Origin: Photobacterium sp. GJ3
GTDB taxonomy: Bacteria; Pseudomonadota; Gammaproteobacteria; Enterobacterales; Vibrionaceae
DNA: 64,000 nucleotides
Direction: 5' to 3'
NCBI RefSeq assembly: GCF_018199995.1
Contig: NZ_CP073578.1
Coordinates: forward strand, 1,240,001-1,304,000
Program-made: the position numbers and the translations under genes
Notes under the pieces: generated by a model
Told to the model about the DNA's origin: nothing
The model's database searches: none
The model's input: the letters and a program-made list of their open reading frames with translations, nothing else
Shown here: positions 29,294 through 39,700 of the stretch, piece after piece
Position numbering within the stretch: position 1 is the stretch's first letter
Layout of the letters: every line of letters begins with the position of its first letter

Positions 29294-30427
29294 ATGCAGC
29301 ATCCAGAATTAAAAACCCCGTATTTCATGATTGATGAGACCAAGCTGATCCGCAATCTTGAAATCGCAAAGAAACTGAAAGAATTGTCTGGCGTGAAGCT
29401 GGTTCTGGCCCTGAAATGTTTTTCAACCTGGGGCGTGTTTGACATTATCAAACCGTACCTGGACGGCACCACCAGTAGCGGCCCGTTTGAAGTGAAGCTG
29501 GGTTACGACACTTTTGGTGGTGAAACGCATGCTTACAGCGTGGGTTACAGCGAAGACGACGTGAAAGAAGTCGCGGACATCTGCGACAAAATGATTTTCA
29601 ACTCGCAGAATCAACTGGCAGCTTATCGTCATCTGGTGGAAGGCAAAGCAGAGCTCGGTCTGCGCCTGAACCCGGGTGTGAGCTACGCTGGTCAGGATCT
29701 GGCTGATCCGGCGCGGCAGTTCTCGCGTCTGGGCGTTCAGGTGAATCACATCAATGCTGAGGTTTTTCAGAACATTGATGGGGTGATGTTCCACATGAAC
29801 TGTGAAAACAAAGACGTCGATGCCTTTATTCGTCTGCTGGATTCTATTTCTGATCAGTTCGGCCCTTATCTCGACCAACTGAAGTGGGTGAGCCTGGGTG
29901 GCGGTGTCTTCTTTACCTGGCCGGGTTACGATGTTGAGAAGCTGGCCGAGGCGCTGAAAGCATTCTCTGAAAAGCACAACGTTCAGTTATACCTTGAGCC
30001 GGGTGAAGCGATTATTACGCAAACCACCGATCTGGTCGTGACTGTGGTCGATATCGTTGAAAATGAGCTGAAAACAGCCATTGTCGACAGTGCAACTGAA
30101 GCGCATCGTCTGGATACTCTGATCTATAACGAACCCGCATCGATTCGTGGCGCGAGCGAGCAGGGCGATCACCGCTATGTGATTGGCAGCTGTTCTTGTC
30201 TGGCTGGCGACCAGTTCTGTGTCACGCAGTTCGATCAACCTCTGAAAATTGGTCAGCGTCTGCACATTATGGACAGCGCTGGCTATACCATGGTGAAACT
30301 GAACTGGTTCAATGGCCTGAAAATGCCGTCGATTTACTGTCAGCGTGCAAACGGCGATATTCAGAAACTCAACGAGTTTGGCTATGAAGACTTCAAACGC
30401 TCGTTGTCTCAGTGGTCTGTTCAATAA
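29294..30427 (+). CDS. nspC: Carboxynorspermidine decarboxylase
   Basis: 377 residues from the ATG at 29294, with GGAAG upstream; this matches the family length exactly. It is a fold-III PLP decarboxylase related to LysA: the PLP lysine is in [15 protein letters not shown] near residue 41, the glycine loop is [16 protein letters not shown], and the substrate Cys is in [11 protein letters not shown]. It decarboxylates carboxynorspermidine to norspermidine, the polyamine that in vibrios feeds biofilm signalling through NspS/MbaA. Last gene of the operon. Confidence 0.95.
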   Translation: MQHPELKTPYFMIDETKLIRNLEIAKKLKELSGVKLVLALKCFSTWGVFDIIKPYLDGTTSSGPFEVKLGYDTFGGETHAYSVGYSEDDVKEVADICDKMIFNSQNQLAAYRHLVEGKAELGLRLNPGVSYAGQDLADPARQFSRLGVQVNHINAEVFQNIDGVMFHMNCENKDVDAFIRLLDSISDQFGPYLDQLKWVSLGGGVFFTWPGYDVEKLAEALKAFSEKHNVQLYLEPGEAIITQTTDLVVTVVDIVENELKTAIVDSATEAHRLDTLIYNEPASIRGASEQGDHRYVIGSCSCLAGDQFCVTQFDQPLKIGQRLHIMDSAGYTMVKLNWFNGLKMPSIYCQRANGDIQKLNEFGYEDFKRSLSQWSVQ

Positions 30428-30626
30428 TTGAGCATGACTAAAATTGAGGGCTGGTCGATGACCGGCCCTTGTTTTATCGGGCTCACAGCAGTATTGGTGC
30501 AGTTTTTGACTGGTTGAACGGAAAATTGAGCAACTGAATTAAAAATGACAATTAATGTTTGACTCAAAATTGAAAATCAGTAAATTAGCACCTGTACCGC
30601 GGCAACGTGAAGCGGTCTTACAAAAT

Positions 30627-30700
30627 GGCGCGTTGGCAGAGTGGCTATGCAGCGGATTGCAAATCCGTGGACCTCGGTTCGACTCCGGGACGCGCCTCCA
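30627..30700 (+). tRNA. tRNA-Cys (GCA)
   Basis: 74 nt with encoded CCA. Acceptor GGCGCGT pairs with ACGCGCC; the D-arm is GGCAGAGTGGCTATGCAGC-like, the anticodon loop is TTGCAAA with GCA, and the T-arm contains GGTTCGACTCC. It is the only tRNA gene in the window. Confidence 0.97.
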
Positions 30701-30747
30701 TATTCGATTGAAGTGAAAGCATCACTTCGGTCCTGCAAGACATCAAG

Positions 30748-30773
30748 AACCCAGCTTTCCAGCTGGGTTTTTT
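30748..30773 (+). terminator. Terminator after tRNA-Cys
   Basis: AACCCAGCT-TTCC-AGCTGGGTT followed by TTTT, 47 bp after the tRNA; it may serve the converging DsbA-like gene as well. Confidence 0.8.
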
Positions 30774-30792
30774 GATCCAATCTGTATTGAAA

Positions 30793-31428
30793 TCAGTCCG
30801 TTTCAGACAGGCGATTCAGAAAACTATCCCATGCATCCAGTTTGCCAAAGAATGACTGCACCGGAACCGATTGCCATTGGCCCTGTTTTTCCACCATCAT
30901 GGATGGATAACCCTGAAGCTGATACTGCATCATTTGCCGGATTGATGCTGAGATAACATCCTGTTCATTCGTTGCTGTGAATGTTGCCTGCCAGATATCC
31001 GCCTCAATCCCCATCGTTTCTGCCAACTCAGCCAGTACCGCCGGATCATGCACGGTTTTTCCCTGCTGATAATGGGCAAGCTGAATCAGTTTCAGCATCT
31101 CGGTTGCTGGGAAACCACATTGCTCTGCCGCCAGAATTGCGCGAATTGGCAGCATTGAATCCAGGACGACGGTGTCTGCTTCACGCATTTTTGACTGATA
31201 AGATGGGCCAAATGCCACGCCACTGAGCGACTGAATCCGCTGATCGCTTTCCAGAAAATGTGCGCGGGTGCCTTTATCCAGCGCTCGGTTGTGAAACAGG
31301 CCACCCGGATGCATAACCAGCCGGATATCCTGACGCGTCTTCAGGTGTTCGATTAAAGGGCTGGCGCCGAAGCACCAGCCGCACATTGGATCGTAATAAT
31401 AGTGAACGGTCGCAGCAGCGTTTACCAT
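30793..31428 (-). CDS. DsbA-family thioredoxin-fold protein
   Basis: 211 residues. It begins HYYYDPMCGWCFGASPLIEH, with a CxxC active site (CGWC) in the DSBA/FrnE-like arrangement, and ends with a cis-Pro region YPSMMV. There is no signal peptide, so a cytosolic oxidoreductase or isomerase role is more likely than periplasmic disulfide formation. It overlaps the end of the metallo-beta-lactamase-fold gene by 7 bp and is co-transcribed with it, opposite a LysR regulator. Confidence 0.82.
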   Translation of the reverse strand: MVNAAATVHYYYDPMCGWCFGASPLIEHLKTRQDIRLVMHPGGLFHNRALDKGTRAHFLESDQRIQSLSGVAFGPSYQSKMREADTVVLDSMLPIRAILAAEQCGFPATEMLKLIQLAHYQQGKTVHDPAVLAELAETMGIEADIWQATFTATNEQDVISASIRQMMQYQLQGYPSMMVEKQGQWQSVPVQSFFGKLDAWDSFLNRLSETD

Positions 31429-32288
31429 TTCATTTCTCCCATGTGGACTTTTGCACCAATGCTCAGTGCCATAGGCAGGCCGGCATCCGGATAACGGGCT
31501 GTCATTTTGTCGATGACCTGCTGACTGTTGTCACTGGATTTTACGGTGTGCTGGAATGCCTTCAGGTAGTCCAACGCAAATGTGATGTTTTCAGCCGTCA
31601 TAGACGTGCCTGCTTTCATGTGGCCCGGAATGACCGTTTTTGGCTTTAGGGCCTCCATGGCTTCCAGTTGTTGTGTCCAGGCGTGTTGCTCAGCCTGAGA
31701 CTGCGCATCCGCCATCCACAAATGAACATTGCCATAGACTGCAACATTGCCCAGGATGGTCTGGCTGGACGGGATCCACAGATAAGGACGGTGTGCCAGT
31801 TCGCCAGTGGTATCGCGAATCTCTACCGTTTCACCGTCAACGGTCAGTGTTGTTTTGTGATAAGCCTCTGGCAGCAAGGTTTGAGTGGGTGCGTTGCCGC
31901 CCATTTTTGGTGTCCAGAACGCGAGTTTGCCCGCCATTTTTTCCTTGATCACAGCGCGAACCGCAGGCGTGGTGATCAGGCGTGCTTCAGGAAACTGTTC
32001 TTTCAGAACCTGTGCACCAAAATAGTAATCCGGATCAGCCTGACTGATAAAGATCGTTTTCAGCGTCTTGCCGCTATCGAGCACCATGGCAGCGATACGC
32101 ATCGCATCAGCACGGGTAAACCCGGTATCCACCAGCAGGGCATCGTGCTCACCATAAACCAGTGTGGCATTGACGTGGAAGCTATTGCCATCTGCGTTGT
32201 AAACCTGAGTGGCAAGCGGGGCTGCTTCGGCCAGTGTGGCAGTCGACAGTGCGATGAATGATGCGGCCATTAAGTATGTTTTTTTCAT
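31422..32288 (-). CDS. Secreted metallo-beta-lactamase-fold protein with degenerate metal site
   Basis: 288 residues with a cleavable signal peptide (MKKTYLMAASFIALSTATLA then EAAP). The MBL fold is recognisable from ATLVYGEHDALLVDTGFTRA, and PGHMKAG near residue 205 keeps the late His. The normal HxHxDH motif is replaced by ISQADPDYYFGAQVL near residue 82, so the first metal site lacks its histidines. The protein could be an atypical hydrolase or a non-catalytic binding protein. It is transcribed divergently from a LysR regulator and overlaps a DsbA-like gene; the pair may respond to a small molecule sensed by the LysR protein. Confidence 0.8.
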   Translation of the reverse strand: MKKTYLMAASFIALSTATLAEAAPLATQVYNADGNSFHVNATLVYGEHDALLVDTGFTRADAMRIAAMVLDSGKTLKTIFISQADPDYYFGAQVLKEQFPEARLITTPAVRAVIKEKMAGKLAFWTPKMGGNAPTQTLLPEAYHKTTLTVDGETVEIRDTTGELAHRPYLWIPSSQTILGNVAVYGNVHLWMADAQSQAEQHAWTQQLEAMEALKPKTVIPGHMKAGTSMTAENITFALDYLKAFQHTVKSSDNSQQVIDKMTARYPDAGLPMALSIGAKVHMGEMKW

Positions 32289-32340
32289 GGGTTTGCTCCA
32301 GAAGTTGACTTGGGAATGGCATGCATCATAGCGGTCTCAT

Positions 32341-32360
32341 TTGATTGGATATAGAATCAA
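32341..32360. promoter_or_regulatory. Putative LysR operator
   Basis: TTGATT-N8-AATCAA palindrome, halfway between the divergent MBL-fold and lysR starts. It contains the T-N11-A core expected for LysR-type regulators. Confidence 0.5.
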
Positions 32361-32396
32361 TCTTCAACAACATTGTTTCTTAAATCGGACAAAAAG

Positions 32397-33311
32397 ATGG
32401 ACAGACTGACGGCTGCAAAAGTCTTTATTGATGTCGCAACCACAGAAAGTTTCACGGCGACAGCCGATCGGCTGGCGATGTCCCGCTCCATGGTGACGCG
32501 TTATATCACGACAATGGAAGACTGGATGCAGGCCAGACTGTTGCAACGAACAACCCGCAAAGTTGCATTAACGACGGCAGGTCAGCAATGCTTCAAAGAA
32601 ATGAGGGTGTGGGTGGAGCAGGCAGAGCGAATTGCCGTCGCGCTTCAGCCAACCGGTCGGTTGTCCGGCCATATCCGGCTCACAACCAGTATGTCGTTTG
32701 GCCATGCACAGATGGCAGCGGCGTTACAGTCTTTCCTGAGTCAGCATCCGGACGTGTCGGTGGAAGTGGATGTCCGGGATCAGGTCACCGATCTGATTGC
32801 AGAGCGTTTTGATCTGGCCATTCGAATTGCCATGGCGCCGGACCCGGCACTGATTGGTAAACCCATTGCCCGATGTGATTCGGTTTTGGTGGCCTCTCCG
32901 GACTATCTGGCCGTTGCTCCGGAGATTCGCACACCAGCTGATTTAACCCGTCAGCAATGTCTGGGAAACCGTAGTTTCGAACAGCAGGTCTGGCATCTGA
33001 CCCAATCGGGCCAGACGGAATCTGTTGAAGTGCAGTGCCGGTTTATTTCCAATGAAGCAACGGTGTTAAAAGCGGCAACCATCGCGGGAGCCGGGATCAG
33101 CATGCAACCGACTTATTTAGTTGCTGCAGAACTTGCCAGCGGCCAACTTCAGGCGATTTTGCCGGATTGGGCACCAAAATCGATGTCGATCTATGCCCTG
33201 TATCCTTCAAGAGAGTATCTGCTGCCAGCAGTCCGGGGATTGATTGATCATCTGGCAGAGGTTTTTGATGGGGTTGACTGGCTCTCGGGCTCAGCGATGG
33301 ACGAACTGTAA
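32397..33311 (+). CDS. LysR-family transcriptional regulator
   Basis: 304 residues from the ATG at 32397 (MDRLTAAKVFIDVATTESFT); an upstream in-frame ATG at 32373 is less likely. The N-terminal winged helix contains ATADRLAMSRSMVTRYITTM and a typical TTRKVALTTAGQ wing. The effector domain follows with LVASPDYLA and the ending typical of the CrgA/AaeR-like subgroup. It is divergent from the MBL-fold/DsbA-like pair, which is its most likely target along with itself. Confidence 0.88.
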   Translation: MDRLTAAKVFIDVATTESFTATADRLAMSRSMVTRYITTMEDWMQARLLQRTTRKVALTTAGQQCFKEMRVWVEQAERIAVALQPTGRLSGHIRLTTSMSFGHAQMAAALQSFLSQHPDVSVEVDVRDQVTDLIAERFDLAIRIAMAPDPALIGKPIARCDSVLVASPDYLAVAPEIRTPADLTRQQCLGNRSFEQQVWHLTQSGQTESVEVQCRFISNEATVLKAATIAGAGISMQPTYLVAAELASGQLQAILPDWAPKSMSIYALYPSREYLLPAVRGLIDHLAEVFDGVDWLSGSAMDEL

Positions 33312-33563
33312 ATAAAACTGAACAAATTCAATCACACAGCGCAAAAATCATCCTATTCGTCAATTATGTAAGTCAGATATTCCGGAAATTGATACTTCCA
33401 TAGCTTCATAATTTGACTTGAGTAGCAAAGTGAGTTTTTAACTGAGTTTTTTCTCTATATTGATTCATAAAGCACATCTTCGCTTTGTGGGTATATTTAA
33501 AACGTATCCCCGTGTGGTATATTGCGCGCTCATTTTTTCATCGGAACAGGGAACTGGTACAGC

Positions 33564-35261
33564 GTGAAATCAGGCATCATCGACATCAATTTAGCTGTAA
33601 ATCAGAACCGTTTGTTAGAAATTTTTGATGCGGGCAGTGAAGGCCTGTGGGAATTGATGCCAGGGAATGTGGTCAAATTTTATAACACACGTTTCTACGA
33701 AAACTTCGAAGTGACTTTACATTCTTCGCCTCTGGAAGAATGGGTTGCGATTATGCATCCTGACGATATAGAGCAGTTCAAAAATAATGTGAATCAACAG
33801 GTTACAGAGCAGATTAGCTATTTCACCAGTCAGTATCGGATTCGAAACCGACAGAACGAATATCGTTGGATTGAAGCCATTGGCGTGCTCGGTACAGACG
33901 AAGACGGCGAACTGCAGTATTTGGTTGGCTCACACAAAGATATTACAGAAAAAAAGCAGCATGACGAAAAGCTGTTTCAACTGGCGTATCAGGATACGCT
34001 GACCGGGCTGGGTAATCGGCGTCAATTGGTTGAACAACTGAATGTGATGCAGACGGAGGGCACACCGGGCACCATTATTACTTTTGGTCTGAGTAAATTC
34101 AGCCAGTTTGTTGAAGTGTTTGGCTTTGAATCCGGCAATACGCTGATCAAAATGTGTGCTGAGGCCATCTCGGAAGTTTTCCCTGACACCGCGATGATTT
34201 TCCGTTCCTACTCCGACGAATTTGTCGTCATGCTCAAAGAGACCCAAGAAAGATCTTCCTTGTGCAGTACGATTAACCAGGCTATCACGGGCTTTGATCA
34301 ACGATTCCGCGCGGCACACGACACAACCATTCAACGGTTAAGTGCAGGTGTCTATCAGTTACCGGGAGATCCAGCCGCGACTGAGGATGAAGAATCGATT
34401 CTGTATAAATCGATGCTGATCATGCGTTATGGCAAAGAGCATGACTCGCGCATTGCCTTTTATGCCGATGATGAACAGCGTGCAATTGAGCGACATTTAT
34501 TCCTTGAAACAGGGATTGAAAAATCGATTCAGGATGATGAGTTCTATCTGATGTTCCAACCCATTGTCTGTGCCTCAACGGGCAAAATCAAAAGTGTTGA
34601 ATCCTTGCTTCGCTGGCACAGTGCCTGTTATGGCGAAATTAACCCGGGGGAGTTTATCGGTATCGCGGAAGCCAATCAGGATATTATTCCGCTTGGCTAT
34701 CATGTGTTACATCTGGCTTGTTCATTTATTGCTCAGTACCGTAAAACGCATCAGCACGACTTTAAAGTATCGGTGAATATTTCGGCAATTCAGTTGATGC
34801 AGGCAGATTTTGTGCAAAAGTTTCTGGCGATTGTCGAACAGCACCAGCTCTCTTCTGCGTATTTATCAATTGAAGTGACAGAATCTGTGGTTCTGGAAAC
34901 CAATGTCTTTGCCGTTCAGCAACTACTGGCACTGAATAAACTTGGCTTTTCAATCTCACTGGATGATTTTGGCTCGGGATACTCTTCTTTAAATACGTTC
35001 TTTTCCATTCCGTTCACGCAGCTCAAACTGGATCGCTGTATTGTCAACAAAATGGCAGAAGATTCATCCGTCTTCTCATATGTTAAATTCCTGGTTGCGA
35101 TTTGTCAGGAGAAAGAAATCATGGTGATAGCAGAAGGGATCGAAGATCTGGCACAAGCAGATCTGGTCAGAGAGGCGGGTGTCGATTTGATGCAGGGCTA
35201 TTACTTCTACCGGCCGATGGTCGGGGAGAAGTTGATGGATCTGGCAATTCGCCCCGAGTAA
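33564..35261 (+). CDS. PAS-GGDEF(degenerate)-EAL c-di-GMP phosphodiesterase
   Basis: 565 residues from a GTG at 33564; a TTG at 33522 is an alternative. Residues ~10-135 are a PAS domain with a PAC tail (FTSQYRIRNRQNEYRWIEAI, then VGSHKDITEK). The GGDEF domain starts DTLTGLGNRRQLVEQL, but its signature is YSDEF in FRSYSDEFVVML, so cyclase activity is unlikely. The EAL domain keeps the expected residues: ESLLRW, SVNISAIQL, IEVTES, LDDFGSGYSSL, LKLDRCIV, IAEGIED and MQGYYFYRP. It is probably an active phosphodiesterase. Cytosolic: no membrane segment was seen. No operon partner. Confidence 0.88.
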   Translation: MKSGIIDINLAVNQNRLLEIFDAGSEGLWELMPGNVVKFYNTRFYENFEVTLHSSPLEEWVAIMHPDDIEQFKNNVNQQVTEQISYFTSQYRIRNRQNEYRWIEAIGVLGTDEDGELQYLVGSHKDITEKKQHDEKLFQLAYQDTLTGLGNRRQLVEQLNVMQTEGTPGTIITFGLSKFSQFVEVFGFESGNTLIKMCAEAISEVFPDTAMIFRSYSDEFVVMLKETQERSSLCSTINQAITGFDQRFRAAHDTTIQRLSAGVYQLPGDPAATEDEESILYKSMLIMRYGKEHDSRIAFYADDEQRAIERHLFLETGIEKSIQDDEFYLMFQPIVCASTGKIKSVESLLRWHSACYGEINPGEFIGIAEANQDIIPLGYHVLHLACSFIAQYRKTHQHDFKVSVNISAIQLMQADFVQKFLAIVEQHQLSSAYLSIEVTESVVLETNVFAVQQLLALNKLGFSISLDDFGSGYSSLNTFFSIPFTQLKLDRCIVNKMAEDSSVFSYVKFLVAICQEKEIMVIAEGIEDLAQADLVREAGVDLMQGYYFYRPMVGEKLMDLAIRPE

Positions 35262-35278
35262 AAGCCATTCTACGCCAT

Positions 35279-35313
35279 GAATCAAGCAGGGCAGGTATTG
35301 TCTTGCTTGATTC
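35279..35313 (+). terminator. Hairpin after the EAL gene
   Basis: GAATCAAGCA and its complement TGCTTGATTC form a 10-bp stem with a 15-nt loop, 18 bp after the stop. No U-run follows. Confidence 0.45.
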
Positions 35314-36466
35314 AACACTTCACGTTGCTGCAATACTGATGTTTCCTCAAACGCCTTTCTGGCGATAAACAGATTGCGCTGAAAAGCCTCATCTCCTGAT
35401 CCGTTTTCGTGGCTTTCAGCCCGAGTTCTCTGTCTTTTTGTCGTGTGCACTGTACAAGCTATTGTGATGAAGCAGTTAACTTCACATATTGGGTTTTTAT
35501 CATAGAACGATGATCATGAAGTGAGAGATGACTGTATTGCAATACGCATTATATCCAGGGGGGAGCGAAGATAATGTATTCAAATTTGTTGCTGACTTTG
35601 CTGATGCCAATATCGCTATAATTACGCTTAAAATAAGAGTGAATGATGATTTAGATATTGCTGGTGATTTATTTTTTTGCATTAATTTCAACAGGGTTAA
35701 ATGTGGGTTTAATGACTATTGGTAAAGTATATTTTTGTCCTGAGGGGGTTAGTCTTGGATTTTTCATTCGGCCTGTATTTTATGTATTCAGTTTACATGA
35801 ATTAAATATCTATTTTTTTATGAGATAAATCTATTACCAATTCGAGCATTCCTCTCTTCAGCGATTGAACGCTGTTGGGTTGATGAATCAATCGGAGGCG
35901 ATAAATGAAATGGCGCGAAAAAACGTTAAAAAATAAAAAACCTGACCATCAGCATATTATTCTTCTTTGAGCGGTTTACAATGGAGCAATCTTCGGTTCA
36001 GCAAACCAACCTCTTTTCTACTGAGCTATGACGGATTCCGAGTCAGCTTGGCTTTCAGTTTCACTGCATTATTTTGCTTTGGTCTACGATGCTTTATGCA
36101 CGTTATTTCCTACCCAGTTCAAACAGGATTTTTGTATTGTCTCCTAAAAGACGAATGCCTTATTTCTATCATTCGAAAAGAGGTTTTCAATTGAATGCAT
36201 AGATGTTGTTTTATCAATATAAGGAGTGAGAGAAGTGATGGGCGTGGCTATTTACGAGGGTGGCTCGATTAAAAATAGTCATTTTAGACTGAAAAATAGA
36301 ATGGTCCGGACTCTTGTATTACATTTGCTGAACAGGGCTGGTTTCACATGCTCAGAACGGTTAGCATGAATGTATTCTATTCGGATATTACAATGTTACA
36401 TTCTGAATATGGGTGTCAATAATTTAACGAATATTTACTGTAATCATCATTTCAGTTCCGGTAGGT
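35314..36466. other. 1.15-kb AT-rich region without a supported gene
   Basis: Several frames of 60-78 codons occur but lack ribosome binding sites and recognisable sequence. One 21-codon frame (ATG 35905, MKWREKTLKNKKPDHQHIIL) has CGGAGG upstream and could be translated. The base composition drops sharply compared with the left flank, as expected at the edge of the acquired RHS locus. Confidence 0.5.
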
Positions 36467-36793
36467 ATGAAAAAAATAACTTTGATATTGAGCATGACCC
36501 TTGTTGTGGCTTTAGGGAACTACTATCTCTGGTATCTGGATGGCCAGAAAAAACTTTCAGAAGCGCAGGAGCACCCACAAGATTCCAGCGACAGACAGTT
36601 TGTTGAAGACAGGTTTTCAGTTGATAAGCTGAACAATCAGGTCAGCGTAAAACAGTTGAGAAAACTTGTACTCAAGGATGAGCAAACAATATTAGAAGAC
36701 TCTGCAAAGGAGCGGCAGGATACGGATGACTACGATCTCAATCAACTGGATGAAGAGATTTCCTCATTACAACAATATTTGAATAAGGAATAA
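36467..36793 (+). CDS. Small secreted or membrane-anchored protein before the RHS gene
   Basis: 108 residues. MKKITLILSMTLVVALGNYY is a signal peptide or signal anchor; the rest is very acidic and predicted helical (QLDEEISSLQQYLNKE), possibly a coiled coil. It ends 5 bp before the start of the giant RHS gene, so the two form an operon. No known family; a role as chaperone, anchor or secretion helper of the RHS protein is inferred only from position. Confidence 0.65.
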   Translation: MKKITLILSMTLVVALGNYYLWYLDGQKKLSEAQEHPQDSSDRQFVEDRFSVDKLNNQVSVKQLRKLVLKDEQTILEDSAKERQDTDDYDLNQLDEEISSLQQYLNKE

Positions 36794-36798
36794 AAATA

Positions 36799-39700
36799 AT
36801 GTATCGCTTATTGTTGGCAATGTTCGTATTACTCACGCCTGTTTCTCATGCCAGTACAGTCGGAACTTTACCCGGTGAACTATTGGTGGATGCCGGTTCG
36901 GCGATGTATCAAATCCCGTTGCAGCTTCCGGAAGGTCGTGGTGGAAATACCCCGCAATTGACGATTGCTTATAGCAGTCAGGGTTCAGGTTATAGCTCAT
37001 TGGGGCCAGGATTTTCCTTATCAGGGCTGAGTGTCATTTCGCGTTGTGGCTCAACATTTGGTACAGACGGATTTCAGCGATCTCCAAACTATACCTATGA
37101 AGATAATTTTTGTTTGGATGGCTCCCGATTGATTTCGGTTTCTGGTCAGCGGGGGAAAAGTGGATCGCGCTACAAAACGGAAATTGATCAGTATAGTCAG
37201 ATCACGTTGACCGGCGATTCACTCGGTGCCTCAAGCCAGTTTATCGTCAGAACGAAGTCTGGTGATGTGCTGACTTATCAAAATGACTCAGAAAATTTAG
37301 TCTGGTTGCTCACTGAGTCAACGGATACAACGAACAAGAATGTTATCCGATACAAATACACTGACAGGCATCTGATTCGTCAGATGACTTACGATGTATA
37401 CAGTATTGATTTTGCCTATCAAACCAACACATCGTCATTGCAAAATGGCCTGATCAGTAAGGTAAATGGCAAGGTCAAGCAGCAGTACGAGAAACTGTCC
37501 AAGGTAAGTATTGCGATCAACGGAAAACTAAAGAATACCTATCATCTGTCCTATTCAGGTTCAGATTTTCGGACGAATACTCCGACACGTCTTGTCTCTG
37601 TTCAATATTGCGGTGCAAACGGAAGCTGTTTGCCGAAAACAAACTTTCACTGGAACGGAAATTCGGCATTCAGTTTAAATCGCTCTTCTTCAGTCAAAGT
37701 CCCGAACTGGTCCTCTGGCGGTGTATCAGATGGGGCTTGGGTTGATGTTGATGGCGATAAGCAGCTCGATTATTGCCAGAAATATAACAAAGTCACAACA
37801 GATGGGCTCTACGAGTTTAGACCGAAGACAATCGATTGTAACTTAGGAAACGGGAGTTCTTTTACTCATACTTATCATTATAAAGCTGCGAGTGAAAGCT
37901 GGTGGCTGGATGTGAATAATGATGGGAAAACAGAATATTGTTCACTGTCTGATAGCCATTTATATTGTTCAAACTTTTCGAAAGGTGGCGTAACAAACTT
38001 TTCTATTCATATTGGTTCGTGGGGAACCGACAAAGACAGACGCTGGTGGCTGGATTTTAATGGGGACGGGAGAGTGGATTTCTGCCGCAGTGATGGCAGC
38101 CTGTTGCGTTGTAGTATGAATAAAGATGGCCGGTCTTTCTATGAGAAGAAATTTAATATCTCAAACTGGGGTGATATTCAACGAACCTGGTGGACAGATA
38201 TCGATGGGAATGGCTTCCAGGATTATTGTCGTGCTGTGAGCGATGCGGGCCATGGCGGTACGTTGCGCTGTGACCTTTTTAATGGCGACAGAATCTATGC
38301 GACGAAAGATCTTCATGTTGATGACTGGGGCTATGACGATCGCCGTTGGTGGACGGACATTAATGGGGATGGAGCCAGCGATTATTGTCGTGCAGTCGGG
38401 GATAAATCAGGCGCAAACAGCAGGTTGCGTTGTTCACTGGGTTCTGTGGGGAAAGTGAATGACCTGAAAACAGGTTTTGAAGTTTCAGGGCTGGATTGGG
38501 GCTACAGCGATAAACGATGGTGGGTCGATTTCAATAAAGACGGCAAACAAGACTATTGTCGTGCCGTTGGTGGTAAACCCTACACCATGTTGTGCACTTC
38601 AATGAGTGGTTCGAATACTTGGTCGAACTACTCTTTTGTGATTTCGGATTGGGGATATACCAGCAAGAACTGGATCGTTGATATTAATAGTGACGGTAAT
38701 ATTGAATACTGTGGTCACGTTGGGAAAACCTCTGGATTAAATAGTTCTATTGCATGCCATAGCAATACGACAATCAAACCTTCTCCTGTTTTATTTACGG
38801 GTGCCACGAATGGTTTAGGGCATCATTCTTCCGTTGTATTCACAACGCTATTTGATAGTCAAACCTATCATAAGGATGCGCAATATCCTGGTGATACGCG
38901 TCAACTGAATTATAAATTTCCGCAACTGAATGCTTACGGCCCGATGTATATTGTGAAACAGCTCAAGTCTGAAAATGGTGCGGGTACAAATCAATTCAAT
39001 ACCTATGATTTCACGTATGGTACGGCCAGCTATCATTTGCTCGGACATGGTTTTTCCGGGTTTGCATGGATTCAGCAAAAAGAGAAAAACGGAAACAAGA
39101 TTACGCGTGTTCGTGAGACTTATTACAATAACGAGTTTCCACTGAATGGCACGGTAAAAGAAAGTCGTGAATATTTTGGTCATAAGTCGGTTCTGTTGAA
39201 TCAGAGCCAAAATACCTTTCATCAAGGTGTGACGTTAACATCTTCACATGTTGAACAGCAAGTTGCTGAAACGGTCAGCCTCAGTCCGATTTTTGGCAAA
39301 GTAGAGACACTGTCAACGGCAGAAACGAACCGCTATGAATTCTATCAGGCCAATGGGAAAAATTACCTGAAAACACCGGATCGATTTATTCCGATCCATA
39401 GTGATGTTGTGATTCCTGTTGTGATTCCATCTCATGAATTTTATTTATTTGATAAAGGGGGCGTTTATTCATATGACGAAAATGGTAACCCGATTCATTT
39501 AGCGACAGTCAAGAGTTTGTCTTCTGCCGAGATTGAAGCGGTGAGGCCACAACTTCAGGGGAAGTCTAGCGTTATTTATGAAATTTCGAAGGAGGGAACG
39601 GTATCGAATGGTCATCCGTACCAACTCTTAACGAAAACTGTTAACAAGGTGACGACGGCTCGGGTATATCAGGTCGAACAGAATAAAACAACAGAGAAAA

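Noticed and set aside
35970..36060. tRNA-like sequence on the minus strand
   Set aside because: A D-arm-like TAGCTCAGTAGA and an anticodon-like stem occur, but acceptor and T-arms do not pair, so it is probably chance or a decayed fragment.
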